From the NCBI GenBank assembly GCA_033391075.1, contig JAWPMV010000001.1:4774001-4838000 (forward strand): a stretch of DNA of 64,000 nt, read 5' to 3'. This DNA is from Bacteroidia bacterium (lineage in GTDB: Bacteria > Bacteroidota > Bacteroidia > J057). Shown in pieces: positions 36,202 to 44,424 of this stretch; position 1 is the first letter of the stretch, and every line of letters starts with the position of its first letter. The translations under genes and the position numbers were made by a program. The notes under the pieces are model-generated. The model made no database searches. It had not been told where the DNA came from and was given only the letters and a program-made list of their open reading frames with translations.

Positions 36202-36543
36202 TTAATCTGAATTCCAGCCTTCATTCAGGCCCAGGAGTTTCTGCCCATCCGCTTCACTGAGCTTTACATAGATCGTCTTTCCACTTGGGCAATTACAGGC
36301 GCTACAGAAAGTTCCATCTGCAACGAGTACGGTACTTTCTATTACAGAAATGCTTTGGCCATCCAGGTAATCAGCAACCAGGGTCTCGAGTTCAGAACTG
36401 CTATTTGTATTGCCCCAGGGATCAGAGCATTGTGTTTGTTCATAGGTATAAAAGGAAGCTTCAGGTAAAACTTCCTGCGTACATCCCACAGCCAAAAAGA
36501 AGAAGGCCAGAGGAATCAGATATATAAATTTATAGGACTTCAT
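36202..36543 (-). CDS. Four-cysteine tandem lipoprotein, member 2
   Basis: 113 residues, with lipobox AVGC near residue 21, YEQTQCSDPWGNT, C-S-A-C-N-C-PSG and LSEADGQKLLGLNEGW. It is close to members 1 and 3. It begins 13 bp downstream of the member 1 stop. It should be lipid-anchored and exported through Sec. No cofactor or enzyme motif is visible. Confidence 0.8.
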   Translation of the reverse strand: MKSYKFIYLIPLAFFFLAVGCTQEVLPEASFYTYEQTQCSDPWGNTNSSSELETLVADYLDGQSISVIESTVLVADGTFCSACNCPSGKTIYVKLSEADGQKLLGLNEGWNSD

Positions 36544-36556
36544 GGGTTCAGGGTTT

Positions 36557-36898
36557 TTAGTTTTCTATCCAACCTTCATTTAAATCTATCAACTTTTGAC
36601 CGTCTTCTTCAGACAATTTAATCAAAATGGTACTACCTGTGAGGCAGTTACAGGCTTCGCAGCTTTGGCCATTTTCGCTTTCAATATCCGATTCTAAAAC
36701 TGTAATCAATTTATCATTCAAATACTGGATCACTGCCTGAGTAAAGGCATTTGCCTCCCGGTCATTTCCCCAGGGATCGCTACATTTGGTCTGCTCATAT
36801 TTGTGGGTAAACTCGGCAGGCGATAAATCCTCTTCGCAGGAGGTCCCTGCAAGGCTAAGGAATATTGCCAAAGCCATCATTAAATGCTTCAATTTCAT
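36557..36898 (-). CDS. Four-cysteine tandem lipoprotein, member 1
   Basis: First gene of the five-copy array, 113 residues. The lipoprotein signal ends GTSC near residue 21. The mature protein has YEQTKCSDPWGND, a helix about 48-65, C-E-A-C-N-C-LTG and LSEEDGQKLIDLNEGW. Any promoter for the array should lie in the 114 bp upstream (36899-37012), where I see a hairpin-like ACGTAGC/GCTGCGT but no strong promoter. I do not recognise the family. Confidence 0.8.
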   Translation of the reverse strand: MKLKHLMMALAIFLSLAGTSCEEDLSPAEFTHKYEQTKCSDPWGNDREANAFTQAVIQYLNDKLITVLESDIESENGQSCEACNCLTGSTILIKLSEEDGQKLIDLNEGWIEN

Positions 36899-37012
36899 AT
36901 TTTACGTATTTACTGTGTTTGCTTTATATCTATTAAGACGTAGCAAAAGAAAGCTTCGCTGCGTATCAGGCGACACGCATATTCAAAATTCAGACACAGT
37001 AAAAGAAGATTG

Positions 37013-37630
37013 TTAGGGGAGTTTTGATTCCAGATGATTGCTGAGAACTTCTACCGATTTGTCCACTTTGTCTACATTCAATACGATCATATCACAGTAC
37101 TTCTTGGTAGGCTCGACAAACTCAGTATACATAGGTGCAACAAAGCGCTCATAGTCTCGAAGAACTGCCGAATTGGAATATCCCCTTTCTATCTCATCTC
37201 TTTTCAAGCGTCGATAAAGTCTCAGATATTCCGGAGCATCTACAAAAACTTTCAAGTCTATAAGATCTCTGAGTTTGGGGAGGTGGTATATAAAAAGGCC
37301 TTCCAGGATAAGAATAGGCGCGGGTGCCATGATAATATCATTGGCAGTATGTGCGGGATTGTTGAAGGTGTATTCTTTGATTCTGACCGTTTCGCCTCCC
37401 AGGATACGCATCATATCCACATGAAGCAGTTCGAGGTCAATAGATTTGGGATGGTCGAAATTTACGAGACCTTCTGCGTCCTGGTCTTGTTTTTCGTAAG
37501 GGAGGTAATAATTGTCCTGAGAAACCAGCGTCAAATGGCTGGCTGGCAATTTTGATAGTAACTGATTGAGTAAATAGGTCTTTCCGGAGCCACTTCCTCC
37601 GCAAATCCCCATCACATAAGGTTTAATCAT
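37013..37630 (-). CDS. udk: Uridine kinase
   Basis: 205-residue nucleoside kinase that salvages uridine and cytidine. The Walker A is GGSGSGKT at about residues 10-17, with QDNYYLP, NFDHPKSIDLELL and the LILEGLFIYH segment following, all in the udk pattern. The ATG at 37630 overlaps the last eight bases of rdgB; an upstream Met at 37642 would add four residues. Cytoplasmic. Confidence 0.9.
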   Translation of the reverse strand: MIKPYVMGICGGSGSGKTYLLNQLLSKLPASHLTLVSQDNYYLPYEKQDQDAEGLVNFDHPKSIDLELLHVDMMRILGGETVRIKEYTFNNPAHTANDIIMAPAPILILEGLFIYHLPKLRDLIDLKVFVDAPEYLRLYRRLKRDEIERGYSNSAVLRDYERFVAPMYTEFVEPTKKYCDMIVLNVDKVDKSVEVLSNHLESKLP

Positions 37631-38213
37631 TGATCTGTTCATTTAGAAAAGCAGCGAACTCACGCACAGCTTTACCACGATGTGAAATGGCATTCTTCTC
37701 CTCAGGGCTCATTTCTGCAAAACTCTTGTCATGTTCCAACGGAACAAAAAGAGGGTCATATCCAAAACCTCCCTTTCCCTTCTCTTCCCGGCTGATCTCA
37801 CCTTCCACTTTGCCCTCAAAGGTATGCAAGTTTTCTCCATCGAAAAAAGATATAACCGTTCGAAAGCGCGCAGTCCGTTCTGATTTGTCAGCCATTTCTC
37901 GAAGCATCTTATCTACATTGTCCTGATAGGAACAATTCTCTCCCGCATAACGCGCGCTATAAACACCAGGTCTGCCATCCAGGGCATCCACTTCTAAACC
38001 TGTATCATCAGAAAAACAAGGAATACCAGCAGCGGCATAAAAACTTTTCGCCTTTAAGGTCGCATTGCCTTCGAGGGTATCTTCGGTTTCCTCCACATCC
38101 ATATCAAGTTCTATGTCTCTCAAACTCAGGATATGAAATTTTTGTCCTACTAGTTCCTGGATTTCTTTTAGCTTGTCTTTATTGTTGGTTCCGAAAAGGA
38201 TTTTTGTTGGCAT
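37623..38213 (-). CDS. rdgB: XTP/dITP diphosphatase (RdgB/HAM1)
   Basis: House-cleaning pyrophosphatase of 196 residues that hydrolyses XTP and dITP to keep them out of DNA. It shows GTNNKDKLKEI at the start, CFSDDTGLEVDALDGRPGVYSARYAG, and the GGFGYDPLFVP and SHRGKA blocks, all diagnostic. I trimmed the frame to the ATG at 38213, because the longer frame's 38 extra residues (PKHKNPRTPEHL and others) are a translation of the repeat element upstream. It is cotranscribed with udk (overlap). Confidence 0.96.
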   Translation of the reverse strand: MPTKILFGTNNKDKLKEIQELVGQKFHILSLRDIELDMDVEETEDTLEGNATLKAKSFYAAAGIPCFSDDTGLEVDALDGRPGVYSARYAGENCSYQDNVDKMLREMADKSERTARFRTVISFFDGENLHTFEGKVEGEISREEKGKGGFGYDPLFVPLEHDKSFAEMSPEEKNAISHRGKAVREFAAFLNEQIND

Positions 38214-38222
38214 AATAAATAA

Positions 38223-38344
38223 GTGTTCTGGTGTTCTCGGGTTCTTGTGTTTAGGGGGATATGCATGAAGTGTTATAGTGTTGTGGTTTTGTAGTTTTTC
38301 AGTAATCCTAAAATAACACGAGAACATAAGCGCACTACAACACC
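38223..38344. repeat. GTGTTC-family inverted-repeat element, copy 1
   Basis: The left part has GTGTTCTGGTGTTCTCGGGTT (from 38223), the right part AACACGAGAACA (38315-38326), matching with one mismatch to TGTTCTCGGGTT (38232-38243). A second pair is AGTGTTATAGTG (38269-38280) with CACTACAACACC (38333-38344). It fills the gap between a hypothetical gene and rdgB. Confidence 0.75.
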
Positions 38345-38350
38345 TCCCCT

Positions 38351-38920
38351 TTACATCTCCCCTGCTACTTCTTTCATAATTGTTTCCAACTCAGTCTTTG
38401 CTGAAACCTCTTTTATTGCTTCAGCCAGATGAGGACTCAGCCAGATCTTTTTTCCTTCCATTTCTACAGGCGAACTTAAGCTGCTATCCAATTTATCACA
38501 AAGTACTGCAAAGGGCACGCCCATATCTCTCAAATCCAAAGTCCTGGCATCATCTTCAATTACTCCAAAGCCGATTTGCGTAAGATCGATAGCTGCTGTT
38601 AGCATAGAGGCTTTCAATAAGCCAGTGAATTCTTTATTGCTGAATTCGGATTTATGGAGAATGAGGGCAAGGCGTGCACCCGGTTTCATCTTCCAGACAG
38701 GCTGCTGACCGCTTTGCAAAGGACTTAGGTCTATCACAGGAACTACTTCCTCTTTCACTTCCTCAACGATAGCTTCAACTGTAGGAACAGCGGCTACCTC
38801 CAGCGTTTCTTCCTTTGCTTCCTGAACGGGTTCCTCAGCGAGCTGAGACTTTTCTGGTTCAGGGAGAATGAAGAGTTTATCTCCATAAAGACGTTTGATA
38901 TCTGAGGGACTGAGTTTCAT
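38351..38920 (-). CDS. Conserved-looking hypothetical protein
   Basis: Not recognised with confidence. The 189-residue protein has an acidic, E/V/P-rich linker (about 24-62) between a short N-terminal segment (KLSPSDIKRLYGDKLFIL) and a C-terminal globular domain with GARLALILHKSEF, LTQIGFGVIEDD and GVPFAVLCDKL. The order of alternating strand and helix is reminiscent of the HolD (DNA polymerase III psi) fold, but I see no defining motif. No signal peptide. Confidence 0.65.
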   Translation of the reverse strand: MKLSPSDIKRLYGDKLFILPEPEKSQLAEEPVQEAKEETLEVAAVPTVEAIVEEVKEEVVPVIDLSPLQSGQQPVWKMKPGARLALILHKSEFSNKEFTGLLKASMLTAAIDLTQIGFGVIEDDARTLDLRDMGVPFAVLCDKLDSSLSSPVEMEGKKIWLSPHLAEAIKEVSAKTELETIMKEVAGEM

Positions 38921-38936
38921 AATTCTTTTGCTTCTG

Positions 38937-38944
38937 CAAAGATA
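38937..38944 (-). promoter_or_regulatory. Putative -7 box upstream of the 38.9-kb hypothetical gene
   Basis: TATCTTTG on the minus strand, 17 bp upstream of the ATG at 38920. No convincing -33 element. Confidence 0.3.
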
Positions 38945-39042
38945 TTAAGCTTTGGATAAATTACGATTGCTTCTAACAAAAGATCCGAACAAATTTCTTT
39001 GCCCGGATCCACCTATGTTTTTCCTGTATTAAACAGAAGGTA

Positions 39043-40761
39043 TTACCATTTTGCGGCGCGCTCCAGCTGTGTCATTTTAAATGCATGCTTGGGCGCTTTA
39101 TAAGAGACTTTGAGGTCCTTAAGTTCCTCATGTTTGGCCTGCATATCTTTGAATACATCCGCATGACTTCCATAGGCCATTTCGTTTTCTGTATGAGCAG
39201 AAACTTTGGCGATTAGTTGCCAGCTTGGAAGCACATCAAAAATATTGTCCAGATTTCTCCAACGGTCTACGGCCACAGCTCCTTTGTCCAGGCGGCTTTT
39301 GGGCAATTGCATCCATTGCTCAGGACTCATTTGACGAATTTGCTTGGCAAGACTGGAAACCTGAGCCATGCCTTTTCCATTGATGTAAGTTCCTTCACCC
39401 TCGATGGAGGTGGCAGCGGGAAGTACCACAGCGGCCAAATCCAGGGCATCAGTATTGTGCAGGGAGTGAACTACAGCATTTGTTTTGCCAAGTTCTGAAC
39501 CCAGTTTTGAAAAGCTTTGATCATCTTCAAGGGCATAGAGGTTCTTGATCTTTCCTCCGGCCAATTGCTTTTGGAAATCTTCAAAACTCATGGCTTTGAA
39601 TCCCAGAAGTTCACAGGCAGCTGCATTGGGTGTCTTATCATCAGATAAGAGCCATTCATCACCTGAACCTTTTTCCACATGGGTGATATAGTGAATGCTA
39701 CGTTTCCCGAAGGAAGCAGCCAGTTTCTTCAGGGCGAAATTGCTTTCCATAGAAGCGGAAGCAGATCCCAGGAAGAAAATATCTTTATCAGCATTGTTCA
39801 ATAGCTGGGCAGCTCTTTCCAGGCCTTCTTCAAAGTTTACCGGAATACCGCCCTTAATCTTTGTACCAGAAGTACGGTTCTCATTGTAGTAAGCTACATT
39901 GAGGCGATAGGCATCTGGCATCCAGTGGCCATTTACAGCTTCATTTTCGCGAGGCGTGATTCTCATCACTTCATTATCCCGAATCCAAACATAAATATTG
40001 GTTCCGGTGCTATCATTCATATCTATGCCAGGTGCATAAGCCATTTCCCAGGGTCTCGCTTTAAAACGATGGGCTCTGGAAGTAAGGGCTCCTACCGGAC
40101 AGATATCTATGGTATTCATGGAATAAGGATCGTCGAAGGTCTCTCCGGGAGGAGTTGCCGGGCAATTTTTATCTCCACGACCTACGATACTCAATTGATG
40201 AGAACCTGATATTTCACTGGTGAAACGCGTACAACGAGTACAGTTGATACAGCGTTCTTCATCCAACATAACTCTGGGTCCTAATTCTACACGCTTGTTT
40301 TTATGCCCTTTTTGTACCTCAAAACGAGAACCTTCTGGTCCATATTTATAGGTCCAAACCTGTAAAGGACATTCACCTGCCTGATCACAAATCGGACAAT
40401 CCAGGGGATGGTTTACCAACATGTATTCCAGTACACCTGCCTGCGCTTTTTTGATCTCAGGAGAAGTACGATGGGTTTTGACAAACATTTTATCTCCAAC
40501 AGGTGTATTACAAGCTGTATTGGGCTTGCGTCCCCATTGAATAACCGGATTGCCTTCCTCGTCGTATTGATACTCACCCGAAGCACGGTCTCGCGCATGA
40601 TATCCAACTTCTACCAGACACATCCGGCAGTTGGTGGGAATACTCATAGTAGGGTGGTAACAGAAGTAGGGAATTTCGATTCCGTTGTCGAGTGCGAATT
40701 GCAGTAGTTTGTGGCTGCCCTCAAATTCGATTTCTTTCCCGTCAATATTTACAGTTGGCAT
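39043..40761 (-). CDS. nuoG: NADH:quinone oxidoreductase subunit G (NuoG-like)
   Basis: Iron-sulfur subunit of complex I, 572 residues. The N-terminal 2Fe-2S domain has C34, C45, C48 and C84, followed by the His-Cys 4Fe-4S cluster (NHPLDCPICDQAGECPLQ) and another cluster segment (EERCINCTRCTRF ... DICPVGAL). The molybdopterin-oxidoreductase-like C-terminal part is present but short compared with the roughly 900-residue E. coli protein. No other nuo gene is in the window; the flanking genes are unrelated. Either the operon is split or this is a NuoG-like subunit for another oxidoreductase. Confidence 0.9.
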   Translation of the reverse strand: MPTVNIDGKEIEFEGSHKLLQFALDNGIEIPYFCYHPTMSIPTNCRMCLVEVGYHARDRASGEYQYDEEGNPVIQWGRKPNTACNTPVGDKMFVKTHRTSPEIKKAQAGVLEYMLVNHPLDCPICDQAGECPLQVWTYKYGPEGSRFEVQKGHKNKRVELGPRVMLDEERCINCTRCTRFTSEISGSHQLSIVGRGDKNCPATPPGETFDDPYSMNTIDICPVGALTSRAHRFKARPWEMAYAPGIDMNDSTGTNIYVWIRDNEVMRITPRENEAVNGHWMPDAYRLNVAYYNENRTSGTKIKGGIPVNFEEGLERAAQLLNNADKDIFFLGSASASMESNFALKKLAASFGKRSIHYITHVEKGSGDEWLLSDDKTPNAAACELLGFKAMSFEDFQKQLAGGKIKNLYALEDDQSFSKLGSELGKTNAVVHSLHNTDALDLAAVVLPAATSIEGEGTYINGKGMAQVSSLAKQIRQMSPEQWMQLPKSRLDKGAVAVDRWRNLDNIFDVLPSWQLIAKVSAHTENEMAYGSHADVFKDMQAKHEELKDLKVSYKAPKHAFKMTQLERAAKW

Positions 40762-40873
40762 GCGTTAGTAATTTTTCGATCCTTTTACTAAGGAAATAAA
40801 GCAACTAAAATTAGGAATAAATTTCAATTATTTTGGATAAAATTGGAATTTGGAACTGATTACCAAATAATTC

Positions 40874-41986
40874 ATGCATTTACACATTGTCTCCTTTGAA
40901 ATTCCGTTTCCAGCCAATTATGGAGGGGTCATAGATGTATATGCCAAAATTGAGGCTCTATTTGAAGCAGGAGCGAAAATCCATTTGCATTGTTTTTATA
41001 AAGACAGAGCACGAGCAGATGAGCTAAATCTCTTTTGTGAGGAGGTCATTTACTATCCCCGCAAGGCCATTGCACGCTCCCTTCCCCTCAATTATCCTTA
41101 CATCGTTCAGTCTCGAAATTCCGGCAAATTGCTCAAACGCCTCAAGCAAGATGATTATCCCATCTTATTTGAAGGCATCCATACGACCTATTATCTGGGT
41201 CATCCTCGTTTTGAAGGAAGAAAGCAGTTTGTCCGCATGCACAATGTCGAGTGGGAGTATTATTATCAATTGGCTCAACGGGAGGAAAATTTTGTCAAGA
41301 AACAATACTACCAGGTAGAATCCCGCCAACTACAGCATTTTGAAGGCATATTGGCACATGCAGACAAAATTCTCTGCATTTCCCCCAAGGATACCGACTA
41401 TTATGCAAATGCCTTTGATCAGGTAGAATATTTACCTGCATTCCATAAAAACCTCTCGGTGAGTAGTAAAAGCGGCAAAGGAGAATACTGCTTATATCAT
41501 GGCAATCTGAGTGTTTCCGAAAATCATGAGGCAGTCATGTTCCTGATTCATGAGGTATTTTCTCAGATGGAAATCCCCTTCTTTATAGCGGGGAAAGATC
41601 CCAGACCGGAACTGATCGCCCTGATCAATGAATTTGATCATATCACCCTTAGACACAATCCGGGAGATGGGGAGATGCTGGATCTGATGCGAGATGCCCA
41701 TGTTCATGTTTTACCAACCTTCCAAAGCACAGGCATCAAACTAAAGTTGATCAATAGCCTTTACAATGGTAGATTCGTCCTCGTCAATCCACAGATGGTT
41801 CACAAAACAGGTCTGGAATTTGGCTGCATCATTGCGCACGAAGGAGAAGAGTTTCGCGAGATATTGAAAGAGCTCATGGATGTACCTTTCTCGGAAATAG
41901 ACTTGGCTCAGCGGAAAGCTTCTTTAGGAGATATGTTTTCCAATAAGGCCAATGCAGAGAAACTACTCAACTGGTTTCAAGAATAA
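40874..41986 (+). CDS. GT4-like glycosyltransferase
   Basis: 370-residue GT-B glycosyltransferase. The N-terminal half begins with HIVSFEIPFPANYGGVIDVY, as in GT4 enzymes (PFPANYGG), and the C-terminal part contains LRHNPGDGEMLDLMRDAHVHVLPTFQSTGIKLKLINSLYNGRFVL, where the acidic/GxK element of this clade sits. No membrane segment. It is in an operon with the HAD gene (15-bp gap). Sugar specificity is not known. Confidence 0.82.
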   Translation: MHLHIVSFEIPFPANYGGVIDVYAKIEALFEAGAKIHLHCFYKDRARADELNLFCEEVIYYPRKAIARSLPLNYPYIVQSRNSGKLLKRLKQDDYPILFEGIHTTYYLGHPRFEGRKQFVRMHNVEWEYYYQLAQREENFVKKQYYQVESRQLQHFEGILAHADKILCISPKDTDYYANAFDQVEYLPAFHKNLSVSSKSGKGEYCLYHGNLSVSENHEAVMFLIHEVFSQMEIPFFIAGKDPRPELIALINEFDHITLRHNPGDGEMLDLMRDAHVHVLPTFQSTGIKLKLINSLYNGRFVLVNPQMVHKTGLEFGCIIAHEGEEFREILKELMDVPFSEIDLAQRKASLGDMFSNKANAEKLLNWFQE

Positions 41987-42001
41987 GCTATACACAAATA
42001 C

Positions 42002-42607
42002 ATGCCCATTAAAAACATGCTGATCGACCTCGGAGGCGTACTCCTTGAGATCGATATCGATTCTACCTTGCAAAAATATCGTGCATTGAGAGCTCCTGAA
42101 GCAGGCCAATTGGACTATGGCAAAGAAGGACAGGATCTCTGGTTTTCCAAACTGGACAAAGGCGAAGTAAGTATAGAGGAGTTTGCTGATGGATTAAAAG
42201 AAAGTTTCCAACTACATGCCAGCCAGGAGGAAATCATCCAGATTTGGGCTGACCTGCTCAAGCCTGTCTTTCCCGGCAGAATAGAAGCAATCCAGCAATT
42301 GAGTGAGAAATACAATCTCGCCCTTCTCAGCAACACCAGCGAATATCACTTTGGTATCTATGAACCAGCGTGCAGACCCATGTTTGAACAAATGGATCAT
42401 ATCTTCACTTCTTTCGAAATGGGAGTAAGCAAACCCGATGCGGTCATTTATGAACAAGCTTTGGAAAAAAGTGGATGGAAGGCTGAGGAGACTATTTTTC
42501 TGGATGATTCAAAACAAAATATTGAGGGGGCGAAAGCAGTGGGATTACATACCTTCTGGATAGAAACTCCAGATCACTTCCTAAAGATGATGGAGGAATA
42601 TGGATAA
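42002..42607 (+). CDS. HAD-family hydrolase, YihX-like
   Basis: 201-residue haloacid dehalogenase-type phosphatase. Motif I is D-L-G-G-V near residue 9, motif II the Ser/Thr in LLSNTSEYH, motif III K in VSKPDA, and motif IV DD in IFLDDSKQN. The DLGGV form, which lacks the second Asp of classical DxD, is typical of the YihX (glucose-1-phosphatase-like) branch. Context with a glycosyltransferase is compatible with sugar phosphate turnover. Confidence 0.86.
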   Translation: MPIKNMLIDLGGVLLEIDIDSTLQKYRALRAPEAGQLDYGKEGQDLWFSKLDKGEVSIEEFADGLKESFQLHASQEEIIQIWADLLKPVFPGRIEAIQQLSEKYNLALLSNTSEYHFGIYEPACRPMFEQMDHIFTSFEMGVSKPDAVIYEQALEKSGWKAEETIFLDDSKQNIEGAKAVGLHTFWIETPDHFLKMMEEYG

Positions 42608-42611
42608 AAAC

Positions 42612-42641
42612 AGTAGGGACAGATAATAATCTGTCCCTACT
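42612..42641. terminator. Bidirectional hairpin between convergent genes
   Basis: Perfect 13-bp inverted repeat AGTAGGGACAGAT (42612-42624) with 42629-42641 and a 4-bp loop, flanked by an A-run on the left. It lies between the convergent HAD and TPR genes. Its core resembles the palindrome at 11370-11397. Confidence 0.75.
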
Positions 42642-42663
42642 CAATATGTATTTTAAGATATCT

Positions 42664-43386
42664 TTATTCTTCTCCATTGCAATGCTTGCGGATGCGATCA
42701 TAGGCACTTACATCTCCTAATTCTCCCGCTTTACTCCAATCCAGACAGGCGCCATTTACATCTCCTCCCTGCATTTTGATGGTAGCTCTTGCATTGTAGG
42801 CTTGCGGATCGCGAGGACGAATTTTCACCAATCTATCCAAATCCTTTACGGCAGAAGGAAAATCTCGCAAAGCAATAAAGGCTTCTGCGCGGTCAAAAAT
42901 AATACTCAGGTCTTTACCTTTGGTCAACTTGATCGCATGGTTCAAGTCAGAAATAGAACCTCTATAGTCTTGTAGTCCCTGCTTGGCTTTGGCTCGGGCC
43001 CGGTAATATTTACTGGATTTTGGCTTCCCCTTGATGGCAATATTGAAATCCTGCATGGCAGCCAGGTGATTTCCCAGGCCTATTTTTGCATTTCCACGCT
43101 GATAATACGCTTCCGCATTGATGGGATTTATATCGAGAGAAAGGCTAAAGTCCTGAACGGCTTTACTGTATTCACCCAATTTCAAACGAGTGAAGCCCCG
43201 ATTAAAATAGGCAGCATCATTCCTTGGATTCAGTTTGAGTACCATACTGAAATCAACAAAAGCGCCCCGGTAATCGTGAATCTCCATTTTTGAGATACCT
43301 CGTTTAAATAACTCCTTCTCCGTTTGAGCCTGTCCGGAAAAAAGAAAGCATATCAACAAGATATGTAAGCTGAAGAAAGTCTTCAT
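42664..43386 (-). CDS. Secreted TPR protein
   Basis: 240 residues with signal peptide (ending FSGQAQ) followed by a run of tetratricopeptide repeats covering the rest: EIHDYRGAFVDFSMVLKLNPRNDAAYFNRGFTR, EYSKAVQDFSLSLDINPINAEAYYQRG and later copies. It ends GGDVNGACLDWSKAGELGDVSAYDRIRKHC, a form often seen in Bacteroidota TPR proteins. The longer frame to 43467 adds 27 residues and crosses a promoter; I chose the ATG at 43386. Confidence 0.88.
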   Translation of the reverse strand: MKTFFSLHILLICFLFSGQAQTEKELFKRGISKMEIHDYRGAFVDFSMVLKLNPRNDAAYFNRGFTRLKLGEYSKAVQDFSLSLDINPINAEAYYQRGNAKIGLGNHLAAMQDFNIAIKGKPKSSKYYRARAKAKQGLQDYRGSISDLNHAIKLTKGKDLSIIFDRAEAFIALRDFPSAVKDLDRLVKIRPRDPQAYNARATIKMQGGDVNGACLDWSKAGELGDVSAYDRIRKHCNGEE

Positions 43387-43409
43387 GATCGGATTATTTC
43401 GCATACCTT

Positions 43410-43441
43410 CAAATTTAGAGAATCGAGCTTTATATGCAAAA
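43410..43441 (-). promoter_or_regulatory. Bacteroidota-type promoter of the TPR gene
   Basis: On the minus strand TTTTG (43441-43437) and TAAATTTG (43417-43410) are separated by exactly 19 bp, fitting the TTTG-N19-TAnnTTTG promoter of the phylum. The expected start site is about 20 bp upstream of the ATG at 43386, which also supports that start codon. Confidence 0.65.
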
Positions 43442-43551
43442 GATTCCCTTTTGCGACTCTTACACATGTTATCATAACGATTTTTACTTGCATTATTTTC
43501 TTTTTGAAGGATTTTTTCGCCGAAAGTAACCCAAGCTATTGATTAAGCTAC

Positions 43552-43559
43552 TACCTTTG
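43552..43559 (+). promoter_or_regulatory. Putative -7 box of the FkbM gene
   Basis: TACCTTTG on the plus strand 70 bp upstream of the ATG at 43629, an exact -7 match without a clear -33 element. Confidence 0.35.
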
Positions 43560-43628
43560 GGCCTTCCTTATAACTCAGATAGAATTTCCCTATAAACTTT
43601 CTGAGGAAAAAGGAAGCAAAACAGCTAT

Positions 43629-44390
43629 ATGAAAAAAGGTATTCAGGCATTTTTACAAGCTCTTCTGGGTTTTGAAAATTATCTGGTAGTTTTCTCACTC
43701 TTTAAGATCTATACCCTTCGTTGGGATAGTCAAAACAAAGAAGGGGATTTCAACTACTTCCTGAAATTTCTCAAACCCGAGGACCATGTACTGGATATTG
43801 GTGCGAATATTGGGATTATGGCTGCCTTAATGGCCAAAAAGTGTAAGGATGGACGTGTCCTGGCTTTTGAGCCTATTCCGGAAAATTGCCGGGCCTTGCT
43901 CAGGGTCAAAAAGTTCCTGGCCCTAAAAAACATAGAACTATATCCTATTGCTTTAGGGGAAGATGAAGGTGAAATAAAGATGGAAATGCCCATCATGAAA
44001 GGGGTAAGGATGCAGGGATTGAGCCATGTCAACCATTCGAGCATAAAAGGTTATCAGGAAAATGGCGTAACATTTACTGTTCGCCAAAAGTGCCTGGACA
44101 AGATGGAGGAGCTTCAGGATTTGAACATTTCGGCCATAAAAATGGATGTAGAAAACTATGAACAATTTGTCCTAAAAGGAGGCCTTGAGCTCTTCAGAAA
44201 GCATAAACCCGTATTATATTGTGAGCTCTGGGACAACGAAAATCGGCAGGAATGTTTCCGCCTTTTAGGAGATTTGGACTACGAATTTTTTGTTCTCTCA
44301 GAGCTTGGATTGAAAGTCTTTGAGGCGGGTAAAGATTTACAGCATAATTTTTTCTTCATTCCCGCTGAAAGGAAAAAAGAATTTCTTTAA
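43629..44390 (+). CDS. FkbM-family methyltransferase
   Basis: 253-residue SAM-dependent methyltransferase. The SAM loop reads VLDIGANIGIMAALMA at about 56-71, followed by VLAFEPIPENCRALL, and the family's ISAIKMDVENYEQFVLKGG with the acidic motif is in the second half. Such enzymes O-methylate sugars or polyketides; neighbouring genes do not identify the substrate. It is the first gene of a likely unit with aroA (34-bp gap). Confidence 0.87.
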   Translation: MKKGIQAFLQALLGFENYLVVFSLFKIYTLRWDSQNKEGDFNYFLKFLKPEDHVLDIGANIGIMAALMAKKCKDGRVLAFEPIPENCRALLRVKKFLALKNIELYPIALGEDEGEIKMEMPIMKGVRMQGLSHVNHSSIKGYQENGVTFTVRQKCLDKMEELQDLNISAIKMDVENYEQFVLKGGLELFRKHKPVLYCELWDNENRQECFRLLGDLDYEFFVLSELGLKVFEAGKDLQHNFFFIPAERKKEFL

Positions 44391-44424
44391 CTTTGGGCGC
44401 TTTAAAAACAGGCAATCCTTATCC

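Noticed and set aside
44320-44424. Upstream start for aroA at 44320
   Set aside because: It would overlap the FkbM gene by 71 bases and add 35 unmatched residues.
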